A stretch of 64,000 nt of DNA from JBCBCP01 sp039817385 (GTDB lineage: Bacteria > Pseudomonadota > Alphaproteobacteria > Rhodobacterales > Rhodobacteraceae). Below the pieces are notes generated by a model that saw nothing but the letters and a program-made list of their open reading frames with translations, searched no databases and was not told where the DNA came from. Positions 33,396-43,383 of the stretch are shown in pieces (positions within the stretch are counted from its first letter, which is position 1; every line of letters begins with the position of its first letter). The stretch is taken from the NCBI GenBank assembly GCA_039817385.1, contig JBCBVY010000001.1, forward strand, positions 744,001 through 808,000. The letters run 5' to 3'. The position numbers were made by a program, and so were the translations under genes.

Positions 33396-34769
33396 ATGTT
33401 TCTGTCTGTCTTCGAGATGTTCAAAGTGGGCGTCGGCCCGTCCTCCTCGCACACGATGGGCCCGATGGTGGCCGCCGCGCGGTTCCTCGATATGATGCGC
33501 GCCTCGCCGTTCACCTTCTCCGGCCTGCGCGCCTCCCTGCACGGCAGCCTCGCCTTTACCGGGGTGGGCCATGCGACGGACCGTGCGACGATCCTTGGCC
33601 TCGCCGGGTTCACGCCGGACAGCTATGACGCAGGCAAGGCCGAAGCCGCACTGACCGCGCTGAACGAGACGCACGTGCTGCGCCCCAAGGGCCTCGGGCC
33701 GCTACGCTTCGATCCCAAGGCCGACCTGATCTTTGACTATGACGAGGCGCTGCCGGGCCACGCCAACGGCATGGTCCTGATGGCCACCGACGCGCAGGGC
33801 GACGTCACCCTGCGGCAGGTGTTCTATTCCATCGGCGGCGGCTTTGTGATGACCGAAGAAGAGCTGGCGGCCGGTAAGGACACCGACGATGGCCCGCCCG
33901 TCCCCTACCCGTTCAAATCCGCCGCCGAGATGCTGGAGATGGCAAAGACCGCTGGCAAGACCATCGCCCAGATGAAGCGCGCAAATGAGCTGTCCCGCCG
34001 CCCTGTGTCGGAGCTTGAAGCGGGCACCAAACGCCTTTGGCAGGTGATGAACGACTGCATCCAGCGCGGGCTGGAGACGGAGGGCATCCTGCCCGGGGGC
34101 CTGTCGGTGAAACGTCGCGCCAAGGGCATCCACGACAAGCTGATGGCCGAGCGGGGCATGAACTGGGCCGCCCCGCACACGATCAATGACTGGATGAGCG
34201 TCTATGCAATGGCCGTGAACGAAGAGAACGCCGCGGGCGGGCAGGTTGTGACGGCGCCGACCAATGGCGCCGCGGGCGTGCTCCCGGCCACGCTGCGCTA
34301 CTACCTCGACCATGTGCCGGGCAGCGCCGCGGCGCATGTGGAAGACTTCCTGCTGACTGCCGCCGCCATCGGGGGCCTCGTGAAGTTCAACGCCTCTATC
34401 TCAGGTGCCGAGGCGGGCTGTCAGGCGGAGGTCGGATCGGCGGCGGCCATGTCCGCCGCGGGCCTTTGCGCCGTGATGGGCGGCACGCCCGAGCAGGTCG
34501 AAAACGCTGCGGAGATCGCGCTGGAGCATCACCTCGGCATGACCTGCGATCCGGTCAAGGGGCTGGTGCAGGTGCCTTGTATCGAGCGCAACGGGCTGGG
34601 CGCGATCAAGGCGGTCTCTGCCGCGTCGCTCGCGCTGCGCGGGGATGGCACGCATCTTGTCCCGCTGGATGCCTGTATTGAGACGATGCGCCAGACCGGC
34701 CTCGATATGTCGGAGAAGTACAAGGAAACCTCGCTCGGCGGGCTCGCGGTGAACGTGCCAAATTGCTGA
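33396..34769 (+). CDS. sdaA: L-serine ammonia-lyase (single-chain, Fe-S)
   Basis: 457 residues. Deaminates L-serine to pyruvate and ammonia with an oxygen-labile [4Fe-4S] cluster. The N-terminal beta domain starts MFLSVFEMFKVGVGPSSSHT, the sdaA signature. Catalytic/cluster cysteines are in SGAEAGCQAEVGSAAAM, GLAVNVPNC (the C-terminal Cys) and HHLGMTCDPVKG. Single-chain bacterial type. Translated directly after the GST gene. Confidence 0.96.
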   Translation: MFLSVFEMFKVGVGPSSSHTMGPMVAAARFLDMMRASPFTFSGLRASLHGSLAFTGVGHATDRATILGLAGFTPDSYDAGKAEAALTALNETHVLRPKGLGPLRFDPKADLIFDYDEALPGHANGMVLMATDAQGDVTLRQVFYSIGGGFVMTEEELAAGKDTDDGPPVPYPFKSAAEMLEMAKTAGKTIAQMKRANELSRRPVSELEAGTKRLWQVMNDCIQRGLETEGILPGGLSVKRRAKGIHDKLMAERGMNWAAPHTINDWMSVYAMAVNEENAAGGQVVTAPTNGAAGVLPATLRYYLDHVPGSAAAHVEDFLLTAAAIGGLVKFNASISGAEAGCQAEVGSAAAMSAAGLCAVMGGTPEQVENAAEIALEHHLGMTCDPVKGLVQVPCIERNGLGAIKAVSAASLALRGDGTHLVPLDACIETMRQTGLDMSEKYKETSLGGLAVNVPNC

Positions 34770-34914
34770 ACGCCGCGCGGTCGGCTCCGGGGCTCTATTC
34801 AAGGCAGCATTCCGGCAGATATGCACCGCGCAGTCTTCGGGCTGTGGCTGAATGTCGCGAAATCTATTCACCTTTAAGTTGCACGATTCGCAAAACACCC
34901 CTAGCGTCCGGCAA

Positions 34915-35826
34915 ATGACACAAGACCGTCCGCTCCTTGGTATCATGCTGATGCTTGGCTTTTGCCTTGTTGCCCCGATGGGTGATGCGGTGGCCAAGAT
35001 TTTGGGCGACCGGATGCCGCTGGGCCAGCTTTTGCTGATCCGCTTTGCCGTGCAGGCGGCCGTGCTGATCCCGCTGGTCGTCTTCCTCCGTTGCCCCTGG
35101 CGGATGAAGGGCCGCGTGCTGTGGCTCACCGTGCTGCGCACCATTTTGCACATTTTTGGCATCGGCATGATGTTCTCGGCCCTGCGCTTTCTGCCGCTGG
35201 CCGACGCGGTCGCTATTGCCTTCGTGATGCCCTTCATCATGCTGCTGCTCGGCCACTACGTGCTGGATGAAGAGGTCGGGATACGCCGCATGATCGCTTG
35301 CGGCGTTGGCTTTGCCGGGACGTTGATGGTGGTGCAGCCCAGCTTTGCCGAGGTCGGCTGGCCCGCGCTGTTGCCGCTTGGCGTGGCCGTGAATTTCTCC
35401 GTCTTCATGCTGATCACCCGGCAGATCGCCAAAGACACCGACCCGATTGGGCTTCAGGCTGTCTCAGGCGTGATGGCGGTGGCGATCATGGGGCCACTGC
35501 TGGCGCTGGGGCTGAACCTGCCGGGGCTTGAGATCGTGACGCCAAACGCCGTGGACTGGGCGTTTCTGGCCGCGATTGGCCTTCTGGGCACGCTGGCGCA
35601 TCTGCTGATGACCTGGTCGCTGCGCTATGCGCCCTCCGCCACGTTGGCGCCGATGCAATATCTTGAGATCCCGATTGCGACGGTGATCGGCCTGATCGTC
35701 TTTGCCGACCTGCCGAACGGGCTCGCCGCAGTTGGCATCCTCGTGACCATCGCCGCCGGGCTTTACATTGTGCTTAGGGAGCGGGCCGTGGCCCGTGCCG
35801 CGGCGCCCGCGCCAGCACCGGCATAA
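34915..35826 (+). CDS. EamA/DMT superfamily transporter
   Basis: 303 residues with ten hydrophobic segments. The first EamA repeat ends in DAVAIAFVMPFIMLLLGHYV and LDEEVGIRRM; the second has SLRYAPSATLAPMQYLEIP and ends before ERAVARAAA. The start is uncertain: an in-frame ATG at 34852 would add 21 residues that are not membrane-like. A possible promoter (TTGCAC, 17 bases, TAGCGT) overlaps that stretch and supports 34915. Its 3' end overlaps convergent thiN by 53 bases. Confidence 0.85.
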   Translation: MTQDRPLLGIMLMLGFCLVAPMGDAVAKILGDRMPLGQLLLIRFAVQAAVLIPLVVFLRCPWRMKGRVLWLTVLRTILHIFGIGMMFSALRFLPLADAVAIAFVMPFIMLLLGHYVLDEEVGIRRMIACGVGFAGTLMVVQPSFAEVGWPALLPLGVAVNFSVFMLITRQIAKDTDPIGLQAVSGVMAVAIMGPLLALGLNLPGLEIVTPNAVDWAFLAAIGLLGTLAHLLMTWSLRYAPSATLAPMQYLEIPIATVIGLIVFADLPNGLAAVGILVTIAAGLYIVLRERAVARAAAPAPAPA

Positions 35827-36463
35827 GCGCCGCCCAGCGCGCCCGCGGTATGATCCCGATGAGGCCGGGGCCGTCGACATGCAGAGACACCGGCCCCAGC
35901 GCCCGGTTCGACGTGCCGATGCGCGCCCCGGGGGCCAGCTTCTGCCCGTCGATGGGCCATTCCAGCCCCTCGGAGCGCCCCGTGACGCGCTGCAGCGGAA
36001 AGAGCGACACGACATCCCCCGCCTCCGTCGGCAGCGCAAGCGCGGGCGGGCAGTGGAACAGCACCTCATCTTCGGCCAAGAGCGCGCAGGCAGGCCCGTC
36101 ATGCGCCACCAGCGCGTGCAGCGCCGCCAGCGTGTGATCGACCCGCGCGCCGGTAAAGCCGACGCCGATCAGCCACGGCGCCCGCACCCGGGCCAGCGCC
36201 TTTTCAAAATCGGTTGTGTCCTGCTCGGCCACCTTATGCTGCGCAGCGTCTGGCGCGCGGGCGAGGTCCGCCGCGGCCACGGAATCGAAATCCCCCACGA
36301 CTGCGACCGGCGCCGCCCCAGCGGCGAGCGCCGCGGCAAGCCCGCCATCCACGGCCACGCAGACCGGCGCATGGCACAGCGCTTCGGTCACGTCGCGTGC
36401 CGGGGCCGAACCGCCCCCGACCAGCGTTACCGGTGCATTTTCAAAGACAATACCTTCATCCAC
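35774..36463 (-). CDS. thiN: Thiamine diphosphokinase
   Basis: 229 residues. Converts thiamine to thiamine diphosphate with ATP. Signatures: AVDGGLAAALAAG, VVGDFDSV (the DFDS metal site), QDTTDFEKAL and VGFTGARVDHTLAAL, as in ThiN/TPK. The C-terminal beta-sandwich ends with GTSNRALGPVSLHVDGPGL. The convergent DMT gene overlaps its last 17 codons. ThDP made by this enzyme is needed by the decarboxylase at 4968. Confidence 0.93.
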   Translation of the reverse strand: MDEGIVFENAPVTLVGGGSAPARDVTEALCHAPVCVAVDGGLAAALAAGAAPVAVVGDFDSVAAADLARAPDAAQHKVAEQDTTDFEKALARVRAPWLIGVGFTGARVDHTLAALHALVAHDGPACALLAEDEVLFHCPPALALPTEAGDVVSLFPLQRVTGRSEGLEWPIDGQKLAPGARIGTSNRALGPVSLHVDGPGLIGIIPRARWAALMPVLARAPRHGPRPAP

Positions 36464-36600
36464 CCGATGTTAATGCAATTTTCGGAAACAGATCACAATC
36501 TCGCCCACAAATGATACCGTGGTCGGCACAGATTCGGGCCGCAAATGCCGCGGCAATCTTGGTAAACGCTTGGTTGCAGACCGCAGAGGACGAGCATCCA

Positions 36601-38952
36601 ATGATGAGTAATAACAAGGTCCTGACCGTATCCTATGGCACGTTCTCGTGCACACTCGAAGGGTTCGAGGACAGTTTTGGCACCATGAAGGCCATTGCGG
36701 AGTATTTCCGCGATCTGGCCTCTGACGATCGATATTTCGGGGCGGAGCCGCCGCAACCCGATGCCGAGATGCTCGCGCGCATCGCGGAAAAGGAGATTGC
36801 CCGCCGGGTGCAGGCCAGCCTTGATGGGGGCCGCGTGGTGCTGAGCGCCGCACCAGAGAGCGCGCCCGCCGAAGCCACCGCCAGCGCGCCTGCCGCGGAG
36901 GCGCCGGAAACCGCCGCCATTGCCCTTGATACCGCTGAAATCGACGCGCCTCAGGCCGAAATGGCTCAGATGCAGGCCTCCGAGCTTGCAGAGGTACCGG
37001 CAGACGCGGAGTCGATGGAAGAGCCGACCGAGGCTTTTGCAGACGCGGAGACGACGGACGAGCCGACCGAGGCTTTTGCAGACGCGGAGACGACGGACGA
37101 GCCGACAGAGGCTCTGGCAGACGCAGAGATCGTGGACGAGCCGACCGAGGCTCTCGCGGACGTGGAGCCTATGGAAGAACCGACCGAGGCTCTGGCAGAC
37201 GCGAAGATCGTGGCCAAGCCGACCGAAGCTCTGGCAGACGCGGAGATCGTGGCCGAACTTGCAGAGGCGCCAGCAGATGCGGAGATCATTGATGCTCCCG
37301 AAGAAGAGGCCGCCGAAGACCTGACCGAGGCCGCGTTGCCAACCTCCGACGCCGAAGCCGCCGCGATCCCCGACGCCGCAGACGGAGAGGACGGCGACAC
37401 GCCAACCGGCGGCGTCGCTGCCGCCGCTGCGTTGGCCGGAGCGGGCGCCGCCGCCGCAGGAAGCACCATCGCCGACAAGCTCGCCCGCATCCGCGCCGTG
37501 GTCGCCCGCTCCGAAGCCGAAGCGGAGGCCGAAGCCGAGGATGTACCTTATATCGAGGATGAGCACGCCGAAGAGCTGATGGCCGAGACGCCCAGCATGT
37601 CCGAGATGATCGAGGCGGTCACCCCGGAGGACGGCCCGGCGGACGACATCGCGGCGGAGCCGGTCGCCGATACCAGCCTCGAAGCCAAAGACCCGGAGCC
37701 GCTGGACGCCGAAGATGTTGCGGAGGACGATGTCGCTTCGATCCTTGCGCGCCTGAGTGCGGAAGCAGGCACCTCAGAGGACACGGCTGCTGCGGCAACT
37801 GATGTCGCGGCCGAGCCAGAAGTCGCGTCTGAGGACACGCCCGAGCTGGAGGTCGCCGCAGAGGACACGCGAGACCTGGAGCTTGCCGCAGAGGATACGC
37901 CCGAGCCAGAAACCACCGCACAGGACGCGCCAGACCTGGAGCTTGCCGCAGAGGACACGCCCGAGGCAGAGGCCGCAGCCGAAGAGGCGCTAGAGCCGGA
38001 CCCCGCCGCCGACGCCGCGCCGCAGCCTGCCCCTGCCGCACCCGCGCCGCGCGTAATCAAAGTCAAGCGTGCCGACCTCGAAGCGGCCATCGCCGCGGGC
38101 GCGCTGGAAGAGGTGGACGCCAGCGAAGACGATCTACCGGAGCCCGAGGGCGCGGAAACCTCTCTTTCCGCCGAGGACGAGGCCGACCTTCTGCGCGAGC
38201 TTGCCGCGGTCGAGGCTGAACTGCCGACCACCCCAGCGCCTGAGACCGCGCCCGAACCAGAGCCTGCGCCCGAAGCTGTCGCCGAACCGGCCTCCAAGCC
38301 CGAGCCGGATGTCGACCGGCTAATGGCCAAGGCCGATGCGGAGATGGGCGAGCCCGAAGGGGCCAAGAACCGCGACGCCTTTGCGCATCTCAAGGCTGCC
38401 GTGGCCGCGCGCAAGTCCGACACGGGCCTTGGAGAGGATGATGCGGGCGCAGTGGAAGGCCGCTATCGCACCGACCTCGCAGCCGTCGTCAAACCGCGCC
38501 GCCCCGCCCCCCGCGGCGAGGCCAGGGACGCCCGCCCCCAGCCCAAAGTCGCGCCTTTGAAACTGGTGGCAGAGCAGCGCGTGGACGTGCCCAAGGCCGC
38601 CGCAGAGCAAAAAGGCCCCGTCCGCCCCCGCCGCATCGCGAGCGCGCCGGAAGCGGCAGGCGCCGATGGCAGCTTTGCAGACTACGCCGAGGACATGGGC
38701 GCGCAGAGCCTGCCCCAACTGCTCGAAGCCGCCGCGGCCTACCTCGCCTTTGTCGAGAACCGCGAGACCTTTTCGCGCCCGCAGATCATGAACAAGGTGA
38801 AGATGGTCGAAGGCAACGAGTTCAGCCGGGAGGACGGTCTGCGCTCTTTCGGGATGTTGCTGCGCGCCGGGAAGATCGAAAAGCTCAAAGGCGGCCGCTT
38901 TGCTGCCACGGGCGACACCGGCTACCGCCCCGACGCGCGCGCTGCGGGCTGA
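36601..38952 (+). CDS. Large acidic Ala/Glu-rich repeat protein of unknown function
   Basis: 783 residues. The conserved N-terminal domain (1-75) reads KVLTVSYGTFSCTLEGFEDS, then FGTMKAIAEYFRDLASDDRYF. A very acidic region (about 80-600) has two repeat zones: seven units of about 14 residues built on EPTEAxADAE (residues about 134-232) and units of 10 residues built on AAEDTPExE (about 400-470). The conserved C-terminal domain (about 690-783) includes SLPQLLEAAAAYLAFVEN and LRSFGMLLRAGKIEKL. Members occur across Rhodobacteraceae without a known role; the layout suggests a flexible linker between two binding domains. A strong terminator follows. The frame is open upstream, but ATG 36601 gives the conserved start. 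Confidence 0.85.
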   Translation: MMSNNKVLTVSYGTFSCTLEGFEDSFGTMKAIAEYFRDLASDDRYFGAEPPQPDAEMLARIAEKEIARRVQASLDGGRVVLSAAPESAPAEATASAPAAEAPETAAIALDTAEIDAPQAEMAQMQASELAEVPADAESMEEPTEAFADAETTDEPTEAFADAETTDEPTEALADAEIVDEPTEALADVEPMEEPTEALADAKIVAKPTEALADAEIVAELAEAPADAEIIDAPEEEAAEDLTEAALPTSDAEAAAIPDAADGEDGDTPTGGVAAAAALAGAGAAAAGSTIADKLARIRAVVARSEAEAEAEAEDVPYIEDEHAEELMAETPSMSEMIEAVTPEDGPADDIAAEPVADTSLEAKDPEPLDAEDVAEDDVASILARLSAEAGTSEDTAAAATDVAAEPEVASEDTPELEVAAEDTRDLELAAEDTPEPETTAQDAPDLELAAEDTPEAEAAAEEALEPDPAADAAPQPAPAAPAPRVIKVKRADLEAAIAAGALEEVDASEDDLPEPEGAETSLSAEDEADLLRELAAVEAELPTTPAPETAPEPEPAPEAVAEPASKPEPDVDRLMAKADAEMGEPEGAKNRDAFAHLKAAVAARKSDTGLGEDDAGAVEGRYRTDLAAVVKPRRPAPRGEARDARPQPKVAPLKLVAEQRVDVPKAAAEQKGPVRPRRIASAPEAAGADGSFADYAEDMGAQSLPQLLEAAAAYLAFVENRETFSRPQIMNKVKMVEGNEFSREDGLRSFGMLLRAGKIEKLKGGRFAATGDTGYRPDARAAG
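37001..37294 (+). repeat. Coding tandem repeats, 42-base period
   Basis: About seven units of 14 codons, each with the core GAxCCGACCGAGGCT (EPTEA) and GCAGACGCGGAG (ADAE). Neighbouring units are nearly identical at base level, so copy number may vary between strains. Confidence 0.85.
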
Positions 38953-38975
38953 TGGCAACGGGTTAGACCACCCAC

Positions 38976-39004
38976 AAAAGGCCGGCCCGCGTGGCCGGCC
39001 TTTT
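38976..39004 (+). terminator. Rho-independent terminator
   Basis: AAAA, perfect stem GGCCGGCC/GGCCGGCC with loop CGCGT, then TTTT. It lies 24 bases after the stop of the acidic repeat protein. The flanking A and T runs make it usable from both strands. Confidence 0.9.
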
Positions 39005-39083
39005 GCGCACTATGCCGAAACCAATCCGCAGAGCGCCCGCGAGAGGGCGGCAAGGGCTTGAGCGACAAAGACCCCGCGCCGCC

Positions 39084-40037
39084 CTACATTTCCCTAAGAA
39101 CTCGAAAGCCTAAGCGCGGCGCACGCCGTGTTTCGCTGCTGGCGCCGCGGTTTGCAGGCCGAGCATAATCAGCGCCGCCTCCAAACCACCCGCCTTTTCC
39201 AACACGGCGGCAAGGCGCGCTCGCCAAAGCGTGGGCAAGATATTCGGATGAAGTCGCTAAACCCAAGTGTCGCTGTGTCGTGCACGACAGCGTGAGTTCA
39301 CCTAAGTTGCCTGCGATGTGTCGCAACCCCCACGGGTTGGCAGCGTCGAGCTCATCCACTGTCACGGGCATTTGTCGGTTTGCGGGATCGGGTACGCGCC
39401 TATCCCCCTGCCAGTGAAACACAGCGATATTTGCCTGGTCGGGCGACAGGGTCTCTCCCTGCGCAAACCTCGTCTGCGTGCCAGCCCGCGCCGCGTACTC
39501 CCACTCAGCCTCTGTCGGCAGCCGATATACGTCTGCGCCCAATTTGGAATTCAACCAGGCCACGTACTCCGTCATGTCGTGGAACGACACGTCCATCACC
39601 GGGTGCCGTGGGTCATCTGCGTAATAGTAACCGCCGCCAAACTTTAAAATCCGTGTATCAGGCGTGTGCGAACAGCCCCCTGCCGCGACACAACTCAACC
39701 ACTCCGCGCGAGTGACCTCGTTCCGGCCCATCGCGATGGGTATGTCAATCTCCACCTCATGCACCGGCCCTTCGTGTTTCCACCCCGGTTCAACGCCGGG
39801 TTCCGGCTTGTGCCAGAGCGAGTAAACAAACGCCGATTCCTCTAGTGGTGCGCCCATTTTGAAACGGCCGAGGGGAAGCACAACCATCTCGGGGCACAGG
39901 TCGCAGTCCTTGAACGTCTCAAAGGGGGCTACATTGTACCCTATGGCGGTCGCAGAGCGCTCCTCCGTCACGGCGCCGCTGGCACAGGCCAGTGGCAGAA
40001 GTGCACCCAAAACAAGCCTACGCAACCCAAAGCGCAC
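39084..40037 (-). CDS. Secreted FGE-sulfatase-domain (SUMF1-like) protein
   Basis: 317 residues with a signal peptide (1-22). The formylglycine-generating-enzyme fold is clear: MVVLPLGRFKMGAP, GRNEVTRAEWLSCVAAGGC, HPVMDVSFHDMTEYVAWLNS, YRLPTEAEWEYAARAGT and the end GADYARPANRGAS...LGFRVLR. The paired cysteines of true aerobic FGE near the RxGSW segment are absent; the segment reads RVGKGGWFGGG. So it is probably not a sulfatase activator but an FGE-fold protein of other function. Codon use is less GC-biased than in its neighbours. Confidence 0.87.
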   Translation of the reverse strand: MRFGLRRLVLGALLPLACASGAVTEERSATAIGYNVAPFETFKDCDLCPEMVVLPLGRFKMGAPLEESAFVYSLWHKPEPGVEPGWKHEGPVHEVEIDIPIAMGRNEVTRAEWLSCVAAGGCSHTPDTRILKFGGGYYYADDPRHPVMDVSFHDMTEYVAWLNSKLGADVYRLPTEAEWEYAARAGTQTRFAQGETLSPDQANIAVFHWQGDRRVPDPANRQMPVTVDELDAANPWGLRHIAGNLGELTLSCTTQRHLGLATSSEYLAHALASAPCRRVGKGGWFGGGADYARPANRGASSETRRAPRLGFRVLREM

Positions 40038-40040
40038 CGC

Positions 40041-40283
40041 TTATTCTCCCGGCGCGGCACCCGGGTCCGGCTGCCCGATCCCCTTGAACACAGCCCGCAG
40101 CGGGATCGCCCAAAGCACGCCCAAAAGGGCATAGATCAGCAGCTCAACGCCCACCGACGGGCGATCCAGCGGATCGGGATAAAGCCAGTTCATCACCGTC
40201 ACCGCCGTTACGATATAGACCGGAACGCCAACCACCAGCACCAGCAAGGACAGCCGTTTACGGGTCTTGTAGCTTAGCGTCAT
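40041..40283 (-). CDS. DUF2842 family membrane protein
   Basis: 80 residues with two transmembrane helices (LSLLVLVVGVPVYIVTAVTV and LLIYALLGVLWAIPLRAVF) and the conserved PDPLDRPSVGVELL between them. It lies 10 bases after purA on the same strand. The next gene downstream begins 3 bases past its stop, so all three are one transcription unit. Function unknown. Confidence 0.88.
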   Translation of the reverse strand: MTLSYKTRKRLSLLVLVVGVPVYIVTAVTVMNWLYPDPLDRPSVGVELLIYALLGVLWAIPLRAVFKGIGQPDPGAAPGE

Positions 40284-40293
40284 GCGGGCCTCC

Positions 40294-41586
<1,293 letters not shown>

Positions 41587-41655
41587 GACCGGCCCTTTCA
41601 TCCGTCAAACCCGCGCCGCTATAGCCGCGTCTGCCACAACACGCAAACGCCCTGC

Positions 41656-41683
41656 CCCTTCTCTGTTTCCAAAAAATCCCCGC
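41656..41683. repeat. Dispersed element, copy 6 (head only)
   Basis: CTTCTCTGTTTCCAAAAAAT followed by CCCCGCC is the head of the family. The G-rich tail is replaced by unrelated sequence with AGCGGC/GCCGCT. It lies in the divergent region between purA and the gene at 41788. Confidence 0.55.
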
Positions 41684-41787
41684 CCCTTACAGCGGCAAAG
41701 CCGCTTATCGGGTAATAGGAGGCTCCCCAAACTTGCAAACCGCACAGCCGCCAGACTAACTCGCGGCAAAAATCACAGGAGCGCCCC

Positions 41788-42189
41788 ATGTCCATCCTTA
41801 TCCGCTGGGCCTTTGCCTTCATCCTTCTGGCCGCGACCTATAACCCGACGCCGTACAACTACGTGCGATGGGTCATGACCCACGGGGCGGAGACTCTCTC
41901 CATCGCTGTGCTGGCGGGGCTGGTGCTGATGATCGGCTATATCATCTACCTGCGCGCGACGCTGCGCTCGATCGGGGCGTTTGGGATGGTGCTGGTGCTG
42001 GCGCTGGTCGGCGCGCTGATCTGGGTGCTTTACGATCTGGGGCTGATCCGGCTGGAGGATCCTGGCCTCAACACCTGGATCGCGCTTGTCGCGCTCTCGG
42101 CAGTGCTGGGCGTTGGCCTTAGCTGGTCGATCATCCGGCGGCGGCTGTCCGGCCAAGCCGATGTGGACGACGTGGATCAGGTAGACTGA
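41788..42189 (+). CDS. DUF6524-like membrane protein
   Basis: 133 residues with four transmembrane segments (3-18, 36-55, 64-85, 95-115). Starts MSILIRWAFAFILLAATYNP and has the conserved YNPTPYNYVRW motif. The tail is acidic (ADVDDVDQVD). Known as a small conserved inner-membrane family of unknown role. The ATG is preceded by AGGAG, which fixes the start. Confidence 0.82.
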   Translation: MSILIRWAFAFILLAATYNPTPYNYVRWVMTHGAETLSIAVLAGLVLMIGYIIYLRATLRSIGAFGMVLVLALVGALIWVLYDLGLIRLEDPGLNTWIALVALSAVLGVGLSWSIIRRRLSGQADVDDVDQVD

Positions 42190-42259
42190 CGCCATTGGGA
42201 TGGTGGGTCGCGCCAAAGGCGCGCATCAAAAGGTGGGTGTCGCGGCGAAGACGCGCACG

Positions 42260-42574
42260 TCACCCGCCGTCCAAGCGCACCGGCGCCCCGTGGGGCGTAC
42301 GCAGATAGGCCGCCTCCCACGCATCGCGCAGCTTGGACACCTCCGCCGCCTCGGCCCAGCCCTTCTCTGACGCTAAAGCCTCCAGCGTCTCCAGCCAGCA
42401 GGCAAAATAGTCATCCCCGCCGTTCAAATCCCGCTCCAGCCCGCGCCGCGCCAGCGTCGCGGAAAAGCGGGCGGCCCAATCCGGCCAGTCAAACCGCCCC
42501 GCCTCGTTCAGCGCGACCGTCAGGCCAAAGGCCTGCGCGTGCCACGGGGCTTCGAATGCGGGTTCAGGTTTCAT
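42260..42574 (-). CDS. Nitrile hydratase accessory (maturation) protein
   Basis: 104 residues resembling the N-terminal part of the nitrile hydratase beta subunit (FEAPWHAQAFGLTVALNEAG, WLETLEALASEKG). In cobalt-type enzymes such beta-like proteins carry the alpha subunit and load cobalt by swapping subunits. It is the third gene of the alpha-beta-accessory operon. Its ATG comes after two copies of a 35-base repeat, with GAGGACGT as the ribosome site. Confidence 0.85.
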   Translation of the reverse strand: MKPEPAFEAPWHAQAFGLTVALNEAGRFDWPDWAARFSATLARRGLERDLNGGDDYFACWLETLEALASEKGWAEAAEVSKLRDAWEAAYLRTPHGAPVRLDGG

Positions 42575-42644
42575 ACGTCCTCAAGTAGCGAAGCGGTAGG
42601 ACATCAAACACGTCCTCAAGTAGCGAAGCGGTAGGACATCAAAC
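42575..42644. repeat. Two perfect 35-bp tandem copies at the beta/accessory junction
   Basis: Units 42575-42609 and 42610-42644 are identical. On the minus strand each carries TGATG, a 7-codon mini-frame (MSYRFAT) and a GAGGACG ribosome-site-like stretch. The beta-subunit stop codon is inside the first unit met by the ribosome. Confidence 0.95.
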
Positions 42645-43313
42645 GCGCTCAAGGTAGCTTTCCCACAAATCCAAGACCACCTCATCGCGCGGATGCTCCG
42701 GATTGTCCCACAGCTCCGCCGCCGCAAAGGCGACCGCGTAAAGCGGCTCCGGCGCCTCGCCCAGCCGATGCGCCGCGCTGTCCGGCAGGACGTGACAGCC
42801 CTGCACCCGCACGATCCGGCCAACAGCGCCCGCCGCATAAGACGGCAGCCGCGTGTGCCCCCCATCGACAAAGGCATTGCCCGCCCGCGCCTGCGTGCGC
42901 ACCGCGTCGCCCACCGCAAAGGTGGGCGCGGCGCCCTCCCGGTCCGCAGGCCCGCCGCGCGCCAGTACGGCCGGCACATCCTCGGCCTTCAACGCCTTCG
43001 CAGCCAACTCTGAGGGACCAGAGGGCTTGCCCGCAGCCAGTTCTTCCGGGCTGAGCGCGCCTGTTTCCACCAGCAGATCAGCCAGCGCCGCCACCCACTT
43101 CTCGTAATAGGAAAACCGCGCGTAGTCCTTCGGGCTGAGCCGCTCGCGGGCGTGGCGCGAGATGTCGATATTCCAAAGCCCCAGCGACCCGCAAGCCAGC
43201 GTCACCCCCAGCGCGCGCCCATGCCAATCCTCGGGGAATACGGGCGCATCCTCTGCCTCCGGCACAACTGGCCCGTCGCCATAGCGCCCACCCATGTCGT
43301 GGACGCGGCTCAC
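42639..43313 (-). CDS. nthB: Nitrile hydratase beta subunit
   Basis: 224 residues. Beta subunit of the enzyme that hydrates nitriles to amides. Starts SRVHDMGGRYGDGPV, the family N-terminus, from a GTG codon. The C-terminal SH3-like barrel (FAVGDAVRTQ...HTRLPSYAAGAVGRIVRVQG, then ELWDNPEHPRDEVVLDLWE) is complete. The GTG lies in the last of three 35-bp-spaced copies of GTGAGCCGCGTCC. Confidence 0.93.
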   Translation of the reverse strand: MSRVHDMGGRYGDGPVVPEAEDAPVFPEDWHGRALGVTLACGSLGLWNIDISRHARERLSPKDYARFSYYEKWVAALADLLVETGALSPEELAAGKPSGPSELAAKALKAEDVPAVLARGGPADREGAAPTFAVGDAVRTQARAGNAFVDGGHTRLPSYAAGAVGRIVRVQGCHVLPDSAAHRLGEAPEPLYAVAFAAAELWDNPEHPRDEVVLDLWESYLERV

Positions 43314-43383
43314 GCGTCTACGCCTTCTATCGTGTGGACGCGGCTCACGCGTCTGCGCCTTGTTTCGCGGGGACGCGGCTCAC
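43301..43383. repeat. 35-bp-period tandem repeat at the alpha/beta junction
   Basis: GTGAGCCGCGTCC occurs on the minus strand starting at 43383, 43348 and 43313. The intervening bases are similar but have diverged. The first copy overlaps the alpha stop codon (GTGA) and the last is the beta start. The 35-base period shifts frame, so only the last copy can start beta. Confidence 0.9.

Noticed and set aside
32175..33674. Long minus-strand open frame across rpiA, the gap and the glutathione transferase gene
   Set aside because: It is a shadow of high-GC coding on other frames; the amino acids look random (Arg/Gly/Ala/Pro-rich) and real genes explain the region.
36214..36600. Upstream extension of the acidic repeat protein
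   Set aside because: It lies antisense within thiN and has no recognisable sequence; the conserved N-terminus begins at 36601.
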